Below, one piece after another: positions 10,293-19,940 of a stretch of 64,000 bases of DNA. Within the stretch, counting starts at the first letter, position 1. Each line of letters starts with the position of its first letter. This DNA is from Niallia alba. Its GTDB lineage: Bacteria; Bacillota; Bacilli; Bacillales; Cytobacillaceae. A program made the position numbers and the translations under genes. The notes beneath the pieces are model-generated. The model searched no databases. It was not told the DNA's origin and was given only the letters and a program-made list of their open reading frames with translations. The stretch is taken from positions 4,876,001 to 4,940,000 of the forward strand of contig NZ_JABBPK010000001.1 of assembly GCF_012933555.1 (NCBI RefSeq), read 5' to 3'.

Positions 10293-11165
10293 CTATGCTT
10301 TATCTGAATCTGCCTTTAATCCTTTTTCTTTAAAACCTGTTCTAAAAAATGCAAATGCAATCATTAATACCGTTCCAAGCCCTTGGATCATTATTAAAGT
10401 TGCAACATCAAATTGAATAAATCCATAAATGATCGCTAAGATGGTCGGTAATCCTGCTGCATTAAGGACAATCGTTGCTGCCTCTTTAAAGGTTCTTATA
10501 TCCGTAATATTCGATTTCTTTGTTAACCACAATACAAGTGACATAAAGAGAAATTGCAATACATTCATTGCTATATATACACCAGCTAGTAATAGTAACA
10601 GGATTGGTAGAAGAAATGCCTTGTTCTGCACATACCATAAAGTACCGATATATTGCAGGACATCTTCCTTGTTTTCTATTTTGAAAGGATATTTCTCCTC
10701 ATTTTTTGGGTAATACAATTGAAATCCAAATCCATTTTCTTCGGCAATTATTGCATAGTCTTCTTTAAAAACAATGGCATTGGCATATCCCTTTATACTA
10801 AATGTCTGATTTTCGCCAGTCATTTGATATTTATTGTCGTTATCAATTGCAATGACATTCCCATCTGTTTCTTCTGTATATTGACTATCTATTCCCACTA
10901 ACTTTCCATCTTTCACTTGCTTAGAGGACAAAGCTTCTACAAAGTTATCTGTGATTAATTCGGCTGTCCGTGGAAACAGAAACTCAAATGGGAAAGTCGT
11001 TAATTTTGCCATTTGAATAGAGGTCGGCATCATCATACATGCAATTAAGAAAATAAAAAGGAAGATCATTTTTGGCCATGTTAATAGATTCTTACCCTTA
11101 AATACATTTGTCGGTGTAATGATAGACTTGAAATATTGCATCAAAAATGGTTCCGATTTCTTCAT
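10293..11165 (-). CDS. DUF1189 membrane protein of the maltodextrin operon
   Basis: A 290-aa integral membrane protein. One segment near residues 30-50 is followed by a ~120-residue external, polar domain and then three or four segments at 175-280. It corresponds to YvdJ of the B. subtilis mdx operon (DUF1189), whose function is unknown. Its constant place between the permease and phosphorylase genes suggests an accessory role in maltodextrin transport or sensing, which is inference. It is longer than the ~210 aa I recall for YvdJ because the external domain is complete here. The ATG follows GTGGGATTACA. Confidence 0.8.
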   Translation of the reverse strand: MKKSEPFLMQYFKSIITPTNVFKGKNLLTWPKMIFLFIFLIACMMMPTSIQMAKLTTFPFEFLFPRTAELITDNFVEALSSKQVKDGKLVGIDSQYTEETDGNVIAIDNDNKYQMTGENQTFSIKGYANAIVFKEDYAIIAEENGFGFQLYYPKNEEKYPFKIENKEDVLQYIGTLWYVQNKAFLLPILLLLLAGVYIAMNVLQFLFMSLVLWLTKKSNITDIRTFKEAATIVLNAAGLPTILAIIYGFIQFDVATLIMIQGLGTVLMIAFAFFRTGFKEKGLKADSDKA

Positions 11166-11253
11166 TGTAATCCCACTCTCTTACTTCATTAAATATGCTT
11201 AATTGGTTTTTTATATAACTTTACTCTGTTTGCGAATATTGCATCTGTTTTCC

Positions 11254-11292
11254 GAGGTGACAGTTCGACTCAGTATGGCGAACTGTCGCCTC
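11254..11292 (-). other. intercistronic hairpin between mdxG and DUF1189 gene
   Basis: A 14-bp stem (GAGGTGACAGTTCG with CGAACTGTCGCCTC, one wobble) closes an 11-base loop. No T-run follows on the minus strand, so RNA stabilisation or processing is more likely than full termination. Confidence 0.6.
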
Positions 11293-11387
11293 TTCAAACT
11301 AGCATAATTTCACTTTCAAATAACATTTATTTATCTATATTAGAACACTTTTTCCTGGGTCTTGCTTTTCAGCCATGTTTTTTCTAC

Positions 11388-12224
11388 TTATCCTTTCGAA
11401 CCACCGCTAGTTAAACCAGAAACGAAGTTCTTTTGTAAGAAGAAGAATAAAACAACTATTGGTAACGCTGCTAGTACTGCTCCTGCTGCGAACAAGGCTA
11501 CTTTTTGTTCTCGTGGGTTAGAGATTAACGTTTGCAACCCAACTGCTAATGTTAATAATTCGTTGGAGCGTAATAAGAACTTAGATAGTAAGAAATCATT
11601 AAATGGTGTCATAAATGCCCATAATGCCTGAACTGCAAGCATTGGACGTACCAATGGTAAATTGATTTGTACAAAGATTCTTAAGTGGCCAGCTCCGTCA
11701 ATACGTGCACTTTCGTCAAATTCACGTGGAATCGTATCAAAGTATCCTTTCATTAACCATACGTTCATTGGTATTCCACCGCCGATGTAGATTAATGATA
11801 ATAGCCAATAGGAATCAATTGCTCCAAGAACCGTTGCTAATACGTAATATGCTGTTAATGCTGCCATTGTTGGAACCATTTGAATAACAAGGAAGAAAAT
11901 TAAGCTATATTTTCTACCAACAAAGCGATAACGACTGAATACATATCCAGACAGCGTTACTAAAGTTACTTGCACAATCATTACCGCAATAGCGATAATA
12001 ATCGTATTTTTATACCAGCTTAAATAGTTGGTTTCGCTGAAAAGTCTTCGGAAATTATCTAGTCCCCAGTTTGCATCTAATTTCAACGTAAATGCCGCCA
12101 TATTAGTTGCTTGAAACGCACTTGAAGCTGTTACCAATAATGGGTAAATGATTACTATTGATAGGATTCCGAGAAAACCATACGTTAATATTCTATTTAT
12201 AAGTCGCGATGATCTCATGCTCAT
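11388..12224 (-). CDS. mdxG: maltodextrin ABC transporter permease MdxG
   Basis: A 278-aa CUT1 binding-protein-dependent permease with six membrane segments. The EAA loop lies near residues 170-190 ([20 protein letters not shown]) and contacts the shared ATPase (MsmX type, not encoded here). It pairs with MdxF, whose stop is one base upstream. SD GAGGAG lies inside the end of mdxF, indicating translational coupling. Length is standard for the MalG/MdxG group. Confidence 0.92.
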   Translation of the reverse strand: MSMRSSRLINRILTYGFLGILSIVIIYPLLVTASSAFQATNMAAFTLKLDANWGLDNFRRLFSETNYLSWYKNTIIIAIAVMIVQVTLVTLSGYVFSRYRFVGRKYSLIFFLVIQMVPTMAALTAYYVLATVLGAIDSYWLLSLIYIGGGIPMNVWLMKGYFDTIPREFDESARIDGAGHLRIFVQINLPLVRPMLAVQALWAFMTPFNDFLLSKFLLRSNELLTLAVGLQTLISNPREQKVALFAAGAVLAALPIVVLFFFLQKNFVSGLTSGGSKG

Positions 12225-12225
12225 C

Positions 12226-13527
12226 CTACATCATCTCCTCATTGCCAAAAGCATTTGTTTTCTTAAACGTTATGAGTGATACCGCAATAACAATTGCAGA
12301 AATTATCAATGTTACCGCTGCTGCGACTGCATATTGTGGTGCCTGACCTGTTGTTAGCTTATAAATCCAAGAAATTAAAATGTCTGTTGATCCTGCATTC
12401 CAGCCGATACTTCCCGGACCACCTTCATTAAATAGATAGATGATAGAGAAGTTATTAAAGTTAAATGTATATTGTGTAATCATAACTGGCGCTGTCGCGA
12501 ATAAAATCATCGGTAATGTAATATTACGGAATTGCTGTAAAGCAGTTGCTCCATCAAGGTTTGCCGCCTCATATAAATCATCTGAGATAGATTGCAATAC
12601 ACCTGTTACCATTACGAAGATATATGGGAACCCAAGCCATCCTTGAATCATAATAAGTGCTGTCTTTGTCCAAGTAGCATCTGTTTTCCAAGAAATTGCC
12701 GGTATATCAATGAGCGGCAAATGATTAATCAGTGGAATTACTTGTGCGTTAATAGCACCGATACTGTCATTGAACATATTAGAGAAGCCCATGATAGAAA
12801 TAAATGCTGGTACAGCCCATGGTAATAAGAATAAAATTCGGAAAAATGCTTTACCTTTCACATGCTTCTGATGCAGCACAACAGCAGCAACGACACCAAG
12901 AACGATTTGTAAAGTAGTTGCGCCAAATGTCCAAATCAATGTCCAAACGAGAATTTTCATAAATGTTGCACGGTAAGAACTTAAGAAGAAAATATTTGTA
13001 AAGTTCTCAAAACCAATCCAATCAATTAGTTTAAATGGTGGTATATGTTGAAAATCATAGTTTGTAAAGGCAATAAATAATGTAACTAGTACCGGGAAAA
13101 TAATGATAAAAGCCATTAATATATAAGATGGGAATATAAAGATATAAGGGAATCCTTGTTCCCAAAGATTTTTCAAAATCTCAAGCGTTTTCGTATTAAT
13201 TTTTTCTCCTCTATCTCTTAAAGCCCCTATTTTACGTGCATCTAGGATATTAAGTATATAGAAGAAGAGAAAGATAACGGATAAGATTAACTGCAATGTT
13301 CCTTTAATCATTAGGAATAACGAGTGATCATCACGAGGTACACTTCCTAATGTTATTAAGCCTTCTAAAGCCTGAAATCCAGTTAGCGCCATCTCTATTG
13401 CAAAAACTAAGAAGAGAGCAAAAAAGACTATTCCTTTAAAAGCTTGTTTATTATAAAACTGACCTAACCCAGGAATAATGGATAACAGGGATGCTTTCTT
13501 TTTATGATTTGTTTCATTTCGACTCAT
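12226..13527 (-). CDS. mdxF: maltodextrin ABC transporter permease MdxF
   Basis: A 433-aa CUT1 permease of the MalF type. An N-terminal extension with two to three extra membrane segments (residues 10-105) precedes the six-segment core, and the EAA loop is [20 protein letters not shown] near 335-355. It forms the membrane channel with MdxG. The start at 13527 has AAAGGGG about 11 bases upstream. A 234-base spacer containing two hairpins and a regulatory box separates it from mdxE. Confidence 0.92.
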   Translation of the reverse strand: MSRNETNHKKKASLLSIIPGLGQFYNKQAFKGIVFFALFLVFAIEMALTGFQALEGLITLGSVPRDDHSLFLMIKGTLQLILSVIFLFFYILNILDARKIGALRDRGEKINTKTLEILKNLWEQGFPYIFIFPSYILMAFIIIFPVLVTLFIAFTNYDFQHIPPFKLIDWIGFENFTNIFFLSSYRATFMKILVWTLIWTFGATTLQIVLGVVAAVVLHQKHVKGKAFFRILFLLPWAVPAFISIMGFSNMFNDSIGAINAQVIPLINHLPLIDIPAISWKTDATWTKTALIMIQGWLGFPYIFVMVTGVLQSISDDLYEAANLDGATALQQFRNITLPMILFATAPVMITQYTFNFNNFSIIYLFNEGGPGSIGWNAGSTDILISWIYKLTTGQAPQYAVAAAVTLIISAIVIAVSLITFKKTNAFGNEEMM

Positions 13528-13629
13528 TACGGGCTATCCCCTTTCTATAAATTGCATAATTGTTGCATTCATGGTAATTTATTGATTTACCTAAAGAAAT
13601 CATCACTCGACCAACTTTTTTTGATAAAC

Positions 13630-13669
13630 CAATTCGGTTTTGAAAGCATTTTCAATGCAAACGATTGCG
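13630..13669 (-). promoter_or_regulatory. MalR/CcpA-type box and promoter-like sequence before mdxF
   Basis: TGCAAACGATTGCG (13656-13669) equals the box before the GH13 gene. Read on the minus strand, TTGCAT is followed by TGAAAATGCTTTCAAAA, echoing the mdxE promoter (TTGCAT then TGAAACGGTTTCAATTC). The matching -10 position here is CCGAAT instead of TACAAT, so promoter activity may be lost or conditional. Confidence 0.5.
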
Positions 13670-13681
13670 TTAAGTAAAGAA

Positions 13682-13748
13682 GAAATTTCTAATTATCAAC
13701 TGTGATAATTAGAAATTTCGACTGAAGGGAGTAGAATACCTCCCTTCA
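13682..13748 (-). terminator. two hairpins after mdxE (partial terminator / mRNA stabiliser)
   Basis: On the minus strand the first hairpin is GAAGGGAG with CTCCCTTC (13723-13748) and the second is a perfect 17-bp stem (13682-13719) followed by TTCTTTACTT. This placement between a binding-protein gene and its permeases commonly gives higher binding-protein expression. Confidence 0.7.
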
Positions 13749-13761
13749 TTTAGATTATTTA

Positions 13762-15018
13762 TTAATATTTTTGTTCAATAGATTCTTTAATATTCTTCAC
13801 TGTGTCTTCTGCAGATTGTTCAGGTGTTTTTGCGCCAGAAACTGCATCAAACATTAGATATTGTCCGCCATCCCAAACTTCTGCCATTTGTTGAATATTA
13901 GGCATTGGCGAAGCGTTTTCAAAGTTTGCAATAACAGCTTGCGCTAATTCGTTATCTGCAGGAACTGCTTCACGTGCGATAGTGTTTGCAGGAATTTCGT
14001 TTGTAGCTTCAAAGAATTTTGTTGAATTATCAGCATTACCAACATACTCTAACCATTTAGCAGCTAATTCCGGATCTTTTGCATAAGAAGAAGCTACCCA
14101 AGCTTTTCCTCCACCGAATGCAGCGAATTTTTCACCATTTGGTAATGTTGGGATTGCACCAACTCCATAGTTAACACCAGCATCTTTAAATGTAGATGCC
14201 ATCCAAGGGCCATCAATAATTACAGCAGTTTTACCAGTAGTAAACATTTCCGTAATGAAGTCACCAGAACCAGTTACGTCTTGCATACCTTTTGGCCATT
14301 GATCATACCAAGTTTTTGCATATTTAATTGAATCAATTGTACCTGCATTATTTAAACCAATATCAGTTGGATCTGTTCCTTCGCTTCCAAATGCATATCC
14401 ACCATATCCAGCAATTAAACCATAGCTAAAATAGAAGTCTGTCCATTTTGCTAAGAAAGCAGTGTTCTTGCCAGACTCAGATGCGAATGCATATTTGCTA
14501 TCTTTTGTTAATGCTTCAACTTCTGAGAAATCTTTTGGCATTTCGTTAATTAAATCTTTATTATAGTAACCAACTAATGTTTCGATTACAAATGGTGTAC
14601 CATATTGTTTTCCGTCAAAAGTTACTAGCTTTTCTTCTGTTTCAGTAATTCCTTCTGGTTGAGTTGTTACTTCAGCTAAATGACCTTGGCTACCCATTGA
14701 ACCAACGCGGTCATAAGGAACGATAAATACATCTGGACCAGTTCCAGCAGGACCATCTAATGCTAATGCATCTGCTTGATCTGTCATTGCCATCACTACT
14801 ACTTTTACTTCTGCATTATTTTCAGATTCAAAATCTCCTTTAATGCTATCAATATATTTTTTATACCCATCGCCATCTACTGACACTGTTAATGTTTGTT
14901 TTCCGTCAGAAGATCCGCCTTTTGAACTTACTTTCGTATCATTGCCGCCACAAGCGGTTAAAGAGAATGCAGTAAGTAATGCTACTCCTGACATTAATAG
15001 TTTTTTATAACTCATCAT
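13762..15018 (-). CDS. mdxE: maltodextrin-binding lipoprotein
   Basis: A 418-aa extracellular solute-binding protein (family 1, MalE-like). It has a lipoprotein signal ending in LTAC, with lipidation Cys near residue 23, a short serine/glycine linker, and then the two-lobed domain with VFIVPYDRVG and KGMQDVTGSGDF. It delivers maltodextrins to MdxFG at the outer face of the membrane. AAGGAGGG precedes tandem ATG codons at 15018 and 15015, and the first has the better spacing. It is the first gene of the mdx operon, directly behind a well-formed promoter. Confidence 0.93.
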   Translation of the reverse strand: MMSYKKLLMSGVALLTAFSLTACGGNDTKVSSKGGSSDGKQTLTVSVDGDGYKKYIDSIKGDFESENNAEVKVVVMAMTDQADALALDGPAGTGPDVFIVPYDRVGSMGSQGHLAEVTTQPEGITETEEKLVTFDGKQYGTPFVIETLVGYYNKDLINEMPKDFSEVEALTKDSKYAFASESGKNTAFLAKWTDFYFSYGLIAGYGGYAFGSEGTDPTDIGLNNAGTIDSIKYAKTWYDQWPKGMQDVTGSGDFITEMFTTGKTAVIIDGPWMASTFKDAGVNYGVGAIPTLPNGEKFAAFGGGKAWVASSYAKDPELAAKWLEYVGNADNSTKFFEATNEIPANTIAREAVPADNELAQAVIANFENASPMPNIQQMAEVWDGGQYLMFDAVSGAKTPEQSAEDTVKNIKESIEQKY

Positions 15019-15051
15019 AAAATTTTCCCTCCTTGTTTATCTCACATTCTT

Positions 15052-15089
15052 ATTGTAGAATTGAAACCGTTTCAATGCAATCGCTTTCT
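15052..15089 (-). promoter_or_regulatory. mdxE promoter with operator in the spacer and an upstream box
   Basis: On the minus strand a -35 TTGCAT (15075-15080) and a -10 TACAAT (15052-15057) are 17 bases apart. The spacer holds the odd palindrome TTGAAACCGTTTCAA (15061-15075, plus-strand spelling). TGCAATCGCTTTCT (15076-15089) matches the relaxed cre pattern and overlaps the -35. MalR and CcpA are the likely binders, by context. Confidence 0.75.
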
Positions 15090-15243
15090 CTGTGTTACCG
15101 ATAACAGAATGTAACATCAAAACACAACAATGTATAAATTACCCTATTATTGGGTAAATATCCATATTTCCATACGAATTAACCGTAATGGGCTTAGAGT
15201 CTTAGAGAACGTCCACCTACCTCCACATGAAAAACAAATGAAA

Positions 15244-15288
15244 AGAGCCATAACCATCCCTCTTTAAGCGAACAGTTCTGACTCTTAA
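15244..15288 (-). terminator. terminator of treP
   Basis: On the minus strand AAGAGTCAGAAC pairs with GGTTATGGCTCTT (one mismatch, GU pairs) and is followed by TTTTCATTT. It begins 12 bases after the treP stop. Confidence 0.6.
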
Positions 15289-15299
15289 TTAGTGAGGTT

Positions 15300-16736
15300 T
15301 TATCCTCTTACTCTTTTTAATGATACTTTCCCCATATTAAGTTTAGAAAAAACAATTGTTAGGATAAATGGTATAACAATTGCCAGTACCATTGCTATTA
15401 AAAATGTAAGCATATGTTCCGCTTTGATAGATAAAAATCCTGGTATTCCCCCTACCCCGATAGAATGAGCCATTACCCCTGATCCAACTGAGATAACTGC
15501 TGCAACCATCGAACCGATCATGGCTGCTAGGAAAGGGAAACCATATTTTAAATTAATACCAAACATGGCTGGCTCTGTAACACCTAAGTAACACGAGATT
15601 GCTGCTGGAACTGATACTTGTTTTTCTTGTTCATCTTTACGATTTAAATAAATCATTGCTAATACCGCTGACCCTTGTGCAATATTTGATAAGGCAATCA
15701 TTGGCCATAAGTTTGTTCCGTCAAATACACTCATTAATTGTAAATCAATTGCATTTGTCATATGGTGTAATCCTGTAATTACAAGTGGTGCATAAGCAAA
15801 ACCAAATACTGCTGCAAATAACCATCCTAAAGAAGAAGTTAATCCAGAGTAAACTACATCAGAAATGACAGAACCAATCTTCCATCCGATTGGACCTAGT
15901 ACTGTATGCGCAATTAATACGGTTGGTACTAATGCGAAGAATGGTACAACAATCATCGAAATGGCATTCGGAATAATTTTACGCAAACGTAACTCTAGGA
16001 ATGATAATAATAAACCTGCTAAGATAGCGGGAATCACTTGCGCTTGATAACCAATCATGTCAACTTGAGCAAACCCAAAATCCCAAAATGGAACTTCTTC
16101 TGCTCCTGCTACTGCATAGGCATTTAATAATTGCGGTGATACTAATGTAATCCCTAATACGATTCCAAGAATTGGTGTCGCACCCATTTTTCTTGCTACT
16201 GCCCATGTAATTCCGACAGGCAAGAAGTGAAAGATTGCTTCCCCTATTAACCACAAGAAACTATTTGTTCCGGCCCAAAACTGGGATACTTCTACTAATG
16301 TTTTTGTTCCGTCTTCCATTAATTTGATTTCGCCAATAACATTTCGGAAACCAAGAATTAATCCTCCAACTACGATTGCCGGAATCAACGGTGTAAAAAT
16401 ATCTGCTAAATGAGCAATCATTCTTTGCAGGAAATTCATGTTTTGTTTTGCAGCCTTTTTAGCTTCATCTTTAGAAGTATCACTTACTCCCGCAATCGAG
16501 ATAAACTCATTGTAAAAAGATGAAACTTCATTCCCAATAATAACTTGGAACTGACCTGCTTGTGTAAACGTTCCTTTTACAAGCTTCATTTTTTCAATGC
16601 TGTCGATATCAGCCTTGGATGGATCATTTAAAACAAAACGCATTCTTGTTGCACAGTGTGTTACTACGGAAATGTTTCCGCTTCCACCAACATGTTCAAG
16701 AAGTTCTTTTGCTTGTTCTGTGTATTTTCCCATCAT
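15300..16736 (-). CDS. treP: PTS trehalose transporter, EIIBC
   Basis: A 478-aa fusion of an EIIB domain (1-85, with the phosphorylated Cys in VTHCATRMRF) and a ten-segment EIIC domain (from ~105, with GVTEPAMFGINLKYGFPF, the glucose-superfamily signature). It takes up trehalose as trehalose 6-phosphate using HPr and a separate EIIA. The specificity call rests on overall resemblance to TreP and on twin TTGTATATACAg-type operators in its promoter, the form recognised by TreR. treA and treR, usually next to it, are not here. Tandem ATGs follow a GGGGGA site. Confidence 0.87.
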   Translation of the reverse strand: MMGKYTEQAKELLEHVGGSGNISVVTHCATRMRFVLNDPSKADIDSIEKMKLVKGTFTQAGQFQVIIGNEVSSFYNEFISIAGVSDTSKDEAKKAAKQNMNFLQRMIAHLADIFTPLIPAIVVGGLILGFRNVIGEIKLMEDGTKTLVEVSQFWAGTNSFLWLIGEAIFHFLPVGITWAVARKMGATPILGIVLGITLVSPQLLNAYAVAGAEEVPFWDFGFAQVDMIGYQAQVIPAILAGLLLSFLELRLRKIIPNAISMIVVPFFALVPTVLIAHTVLGPIGWKIGSVISDVVYSGLTSSLGWLFAAVFGFAYAPLVITGLHHMTNAIDLQLMSVFDGTNLWPMIALSNIAQGSAVLAMIYLNRKDEQEKQVSVPAAISCYLGVTEPAMFGINLKYGFPFLAAMIGSMVAAVISVGSGVMAHSIGVGGIPGFLSIKAEHMLTFLIAMVLAIVIPFILTIVFSKLNMGKVSLKRVRG

Positions 16737-16804
16737 TCTTCCCCCTTTTGCCTTACTCTCATGTATTAATCAATCAATTATAATTTCTATTGCATACCCA
16801 AAAC

Positions 16805-16862
16805 CTGTATATACAAGTTTTGATTACGTTTTCATTATAGTTGTATATACAGGCGGTGTCAA
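16805..16862 (-). promoter_or_regulatory. treP promoter with two TreR operators and a cre box
   Basis: Read on the minus strand, consensus TTGACA (16857-16862) and TATAAT (16834-16839) are exactly 17 bases apart. CTGTATATACAA lies in the spacer (16841-16852) and its mirror copy TTGTATATACAG lies downstream (16805-16817 region). TGAAAACGTAATCA (16821-16834) fits the cre pattern TGnAAnCGnWnnCA completely. This is the layout expected for TreR repression plus CcpA control. Confidence 0.88.
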
Positions 16863-16959
16863 TACAATAAAAATAAATATTTTTGCATGGCTAAGAAGAA
16901 TTATTTAGGGAACAGAGAAAGTTCACTCCTTCATCAAGTAGCTCTATTGGCATCATTAA

Positions 16960-17037
16960 AACAAAAAAAACAGGCCCTTACAATCTATTCATTACAAGGC
17001 ACTAAAATGCTATTGTAATGAATATTGTATGGACCTG
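16960..17037 (-). terminator. terminator of the tenA-ykoEDC operon
   Basis: A long imperfect stem pairs TCATTACAA (16990s) with TTGTAATGA and then CAGGcCC with GGaCCTG at its base. Eight T residues follow on the minus strand (16961-16968). Confidence 0.8.
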
Positions 17038-17049
17038 AGAATTTAGTAC

Positions 17050-17793
17050 TTACACAAATAGAGCAATGAAAATTCCAATAAGTAACATCATACTACAATA
17101 AAAATAATCAAATAAAGTGATATATGTTTTTTGATAATACGTTCTATCTTTCTCTCCTGTAAATCCTCTTACTTCCATTGCTATGGCCATTTGCTCTGAA
17201 CGACGGATTGCTTGTGTTAGCAAGGGAACTGCATAGCGAAAGAAAGCCTTCCAAGTGCCACTATGTTTATATCCTCTAATCCGATGGGCTTCCTTCAGTT
17301 GCGCTAGGTCTGATTGGAACATTGGAATACAGCGAAAGCCAGCCATCATTCCATATGCCCATTTCGGTGATAATTTCCATTGGTGGATAAGGCTCATCAT
17401 TAATTCATACAAGTTAGTAGTAGTTGTAAAAAGTAAGCCAATCGTAACGAAGGCAAGCATTCTCATCGAGATAAGCAAACCACTTCCGATACTTTCTTCC
17501 GTTACTTGAAACCAAGCCCATTTCCAAACAACCGTTTCCCCTTTCCCAAATGCGGCTAGCATCCAAAACGTAAGCACAAAGAAGATAGAATAAGGAAGCA
17601 GAACCTTTACAAGAAATTTCCCCTTCCATCCTCCGAGCGTTAAACCAAGGATGAAAACATATATCCAAATAGCTAACGTAGAAAGCGCACTTTGAATCGT
17701 CATCAAAATAACCATTAGCAAAATATGGGTCATTAGTTTCATCGCTGGGTTAAGATGTGATAGATAAGACTCGTTGCTTTTGATTGTCTTCAA
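17050..17793 (-). CDS. ykoC: ECF transporter T component, thiamine precursor uptake (YkoC-like)
   Basis: A 247-aa EcfT-type membrane protein with five to six segments. The coupling motif is near 165-190 (AHRIRGYKHSG; the second A-R-G motif is AMEVRGFTGEK near 205). It links the substrate-binding S subunit YkoE to the ATPase YkoD. The frame opens only after a stop inside the ykoD end. The first usable start is TTG at 17793, directly abutting GGAGG, so the true start is uncertain. The conserved SYLSHLNP segment argues against a start as late as the first ATG. It overlaps ykoD by 44 bases. Confidence 0.85.
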   Translation of the reverse strand: MKTIKSNESYLSHLNPAMKLMTHILLMVILMTIQSALSTLAIWIYVFILGLTLGGWKGKFLVKVLLPYSIFFVLTFWMLAAFGKGETVVWKWAWFQVTEESIGSGLLISMRMLAFVTIGLLFTTTTNLYELMMSLIHQWKLSPKWAYGMMAGFRCIPMFQSDLAQLKEAHRIRGYKHSGTWKAFFRYAVPLLTQAIRRSEQMAIAMEVRGFTGEKDRTYYQKTYITLFDYFYCSMMLLIGIFIALFV

Positions 17794-19366
17794 CCTCCTT
17801 TAAATCAGCGATTAATTGATAGTGGATAGGAGGTATAATAGCTAGCTTCTTACAAAGCTCTTGATTGGAAAAAAGAAGATATGGATGGTCCGCATAAGCT
17901 TGATTCTTTTGATGTAAAACAACAACTTTATCTGCATATTGATCAACAATATCCATATCATGTGTAACCATAATAATAGAAGTTCCTTCCCTCTTTCTCT
18001 TTTCAAGAACTTGCAATAAATCATGTGATGATTTCGCATCTTGCCCAAAGGTAGGTTCATCTAATAAAAGAATATCTTGATCTAATAACAGCATCGTAGC
18101 TACACTCAATCTTCTTTTCTGTCCAAAGCTAAGGGTAAAGGGATGTTGATTTTGATAAGGCTCTAAACCAAATTCCTTCAAAAGCTCTGTAGTGCGTTTG
18201 TTAATGTCCGTTTCCTTCCATTGATATTGAATACCAGAAAACGCAATTTCACCAAAGACCGTTTGATTAATAAATTGGAGCTCTGGATTTTGGAATACGA
18301 AACCTAAGTGTTGATACAAGTCTCTATCTCTCCACTTTTTTAGTTCCTTTCCATGAAAGCGGATGTCTCCCTTTTTGCTCTTTTTAAGATGAGCGAGTAT
18401 TTTCAAGAAGGTACTTTTCCCCGTACCATTATTACCAATAACAGCAATCCATTCTCCCTTATTTACGGTAAGATTTATGTTTTCTAAAATGGTTTCTTTA
18501 AAGTAAGCAGCTTCTAAATGATTTACTTCAAGAACTGGATCGTGTAGCTTTTTAGAAGCTGTCGTTTCTTTTCTGGTTTCATATTCATTTACTAACGCTA
18601 TTCTTTTTGGATGATCTTCATTTTGAATGATATCCTCCCATTTATGAGGGTATATTTGAGGAATCCATATACCTGCCTCTTGCATCTCTGGTTTATGCTG
18701 ATTAAGAATCTGTTCTGGTTTGCCATCAGCAATTATCTGTCCTTTTTTATCCAAAAGAATGACACGATCCATCCATTCTATACAGCCATCTAACACATGC
18801 TCGACCATAACCATTGTTTGTCCAGTTCTAGTTGCAGTATTTTTTATCACCTCAAAAACTTCTTTTCGACCAGAAGGATCTAACTGTGCTGTTGGCTCAT
18901 CCAAAAAAAGTACTTCTGGCTCTAACGCTAATAAACAAGCTAAAGCGAGTCGCTGCTTCATGCCACCTGAAAGATTAGCTATAGGAGTATGCGGCTCAAT
19001 CGTTAACCCAACGGTTTGGAGAAGTTCCAAAATGATAGCATCCATTTCTTCCCTAGGTACTTTTCGATTCTCCAAGCTAAAAGCAATTTCTTCCTCTACA
19101 TGTTCCATGCAAAACTGTGTGTCAGGATTTTGGAAAAGGACACCGACTCTTTTTTTCCTAATGACTTCTCCTGAAACACTTGCTTCTATATGTTCAGGAA
19201 TGATGCCAGCTAAAACAGATATTAGCGTAGATTTCCCGCTGCCACTTGGACCTAGGATCAATACTTTTTCCCCTTGATTAATATGTAGTGACACTTCTTT
19301 GAGGATAGGTTCCTTATCCTCAAAGAAGCGCACAGATAGATGGTTACATCCTAACAATGAACTCAT
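17750..19366 (-). CDS. ykoD: ECF transporter double ATPase, thiamine precursor uptake (YkoD-like)
   Basis: A 538-aa protein with two complete ABC ATPase halves. The first has GPSGSGKST and LSGGMKQRLALACLLALEPE with LFLDEPTAQLDP. The second has GNNGTGKST and LSFGQKRRLSVATMLLLDQD with LLLDEPTFGQDA. It energises hydroxymethylpyrimidine/thiamine uptake with YkoE and YkoC. The second of two tandem ATGs (19366) has the better spacing from AAGGAG. Its start lies inside the 3' end of ykoE (overlap of 23 bases), so the two are translationally coupled. The second half has an LSFGQ rather than LSGGQ signature. Confidence 0.9.
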   Translation of the reverse strand: MSSLLGCNHLSVRFFEDKEPILKEVSLHINQGEKVLILGPSGSGKSTLISVLAGIIPEHIEASVSGEVIRKKRVGVLFQNPDTQFCMEHVEEEIAFSLENRKVPREEMDAIILELLQTVGLTIEPHTPIANLSGGMKQRLALACLLALEPEVLFLDEPTAQLDPSGRKEVFEVIKNTATRTGQTMVMVEHVLDGCIEWMDRVILLDKKGQIIADGKPEQILNQHKPEMQEAGIWIPQIYPHKWEDIIQNEDHPKRIALVNEYETRKETTASKKLHDPVLEVNHLEAAYFKETILENINLTVNKGEWIAVIGNNGTGKSTFLKILAHLKKSKKGDIRFHGKELKKWRDRDLYQHLGFVFQNPELQFINQTVFGEIAFSGIQYQWKETDINKRTTELLKEFGLEPYQNQHPFTLSFGQKRRLSVATMLLLDQDILLLDEPTFGQDAKSSHDLLQVLEKRKREGTSIIMVTHDMDIVDQYADKVVVLHQKNQAYADHPYLLFSNQELCKKLAIIPPIHYQLIADLKEVEDNQKQRVLSITS

Positions 19367-19940
19367 CATTAGTCTCCTTCTTTCGATTCGATCTAGAAAT
19401 AGCATAACCATTTAAAACGCCTGTTTTACCAAGCCCCTCAACAATTGCTTTCGCTAATAATCCCCCTAAAATCAATCCACTGATTACTTGAATAATAAAG
19501 GTAAGAACGAGTGTCGTCGTCGTATAATAGGAAAAACCATTTGCTAGAATGCTATATAGCATACTTCCACAAGCAGCTAAAGCGCCGGAAAGCATTAAAA
19601 CAGATACATGATATTTTTTATAGCGGAATATCGCGAATGCAATTTCAGCACCAATTCCTTGGAATACGCCAATTAACAACGCTGATAAGCCGAAATGACT
19701 GCCAATTAAAAGTTCAACAGAAGCTGCAACTACCTCGGCAATTAAGGCTGCGCCTGGTTTTTGCAAAATATAGGCAACAATCGGGCTTGCAATAACCCAT
19801 ATTCCAAACATAAAGTTAGCACCGACTGGACCAACTAATGCTGAAATCGGGAGCCATAAAGTGGACCACCCCATATAAAGAACACCACATGCTACCGCAA
19901 TTACTACTAATAAGACAACTTCTTTGATTTTCCAGTTCAT
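19344..19940 (-). CDS. ykoE: ECF transporter S component YkoE (thiamine/HMP)
   Basis: A 198-aa membrane protein with about six segments, starting MNWKIKEVVLLVVIAVACG, with the pattern of the YkoE family: a substrate-binding S subunit for thiamine or hydroxymethylpyrimidine. The C-terminal tail (SRSNRKKETNDEFIV) is cytoplasmic and its codons overlap the ykoD start. The start overlaps the tenA stop by 4 bases (ATGA type). TPP riboswitch control of the operon supports the substrate class. Confidence 0.9.
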   Translation of the reverse strand: MNWKIKEVVLLVVIAVACGVLYMGWSTLWLPISALVGPVGANFMFGIWVIASPIVAYILQKPGAALIAEVVAASVELLIGSHFGLSALLIGVFQGIGAEIAFAIFRYKKYHVSVLMLSGALAACGSMLYSILANGFSYYTTTTLVLTFIIQVISGLILGGLLAKAIVEGLGKTGVLNGYAISRSNRKKETNDEFIVRM

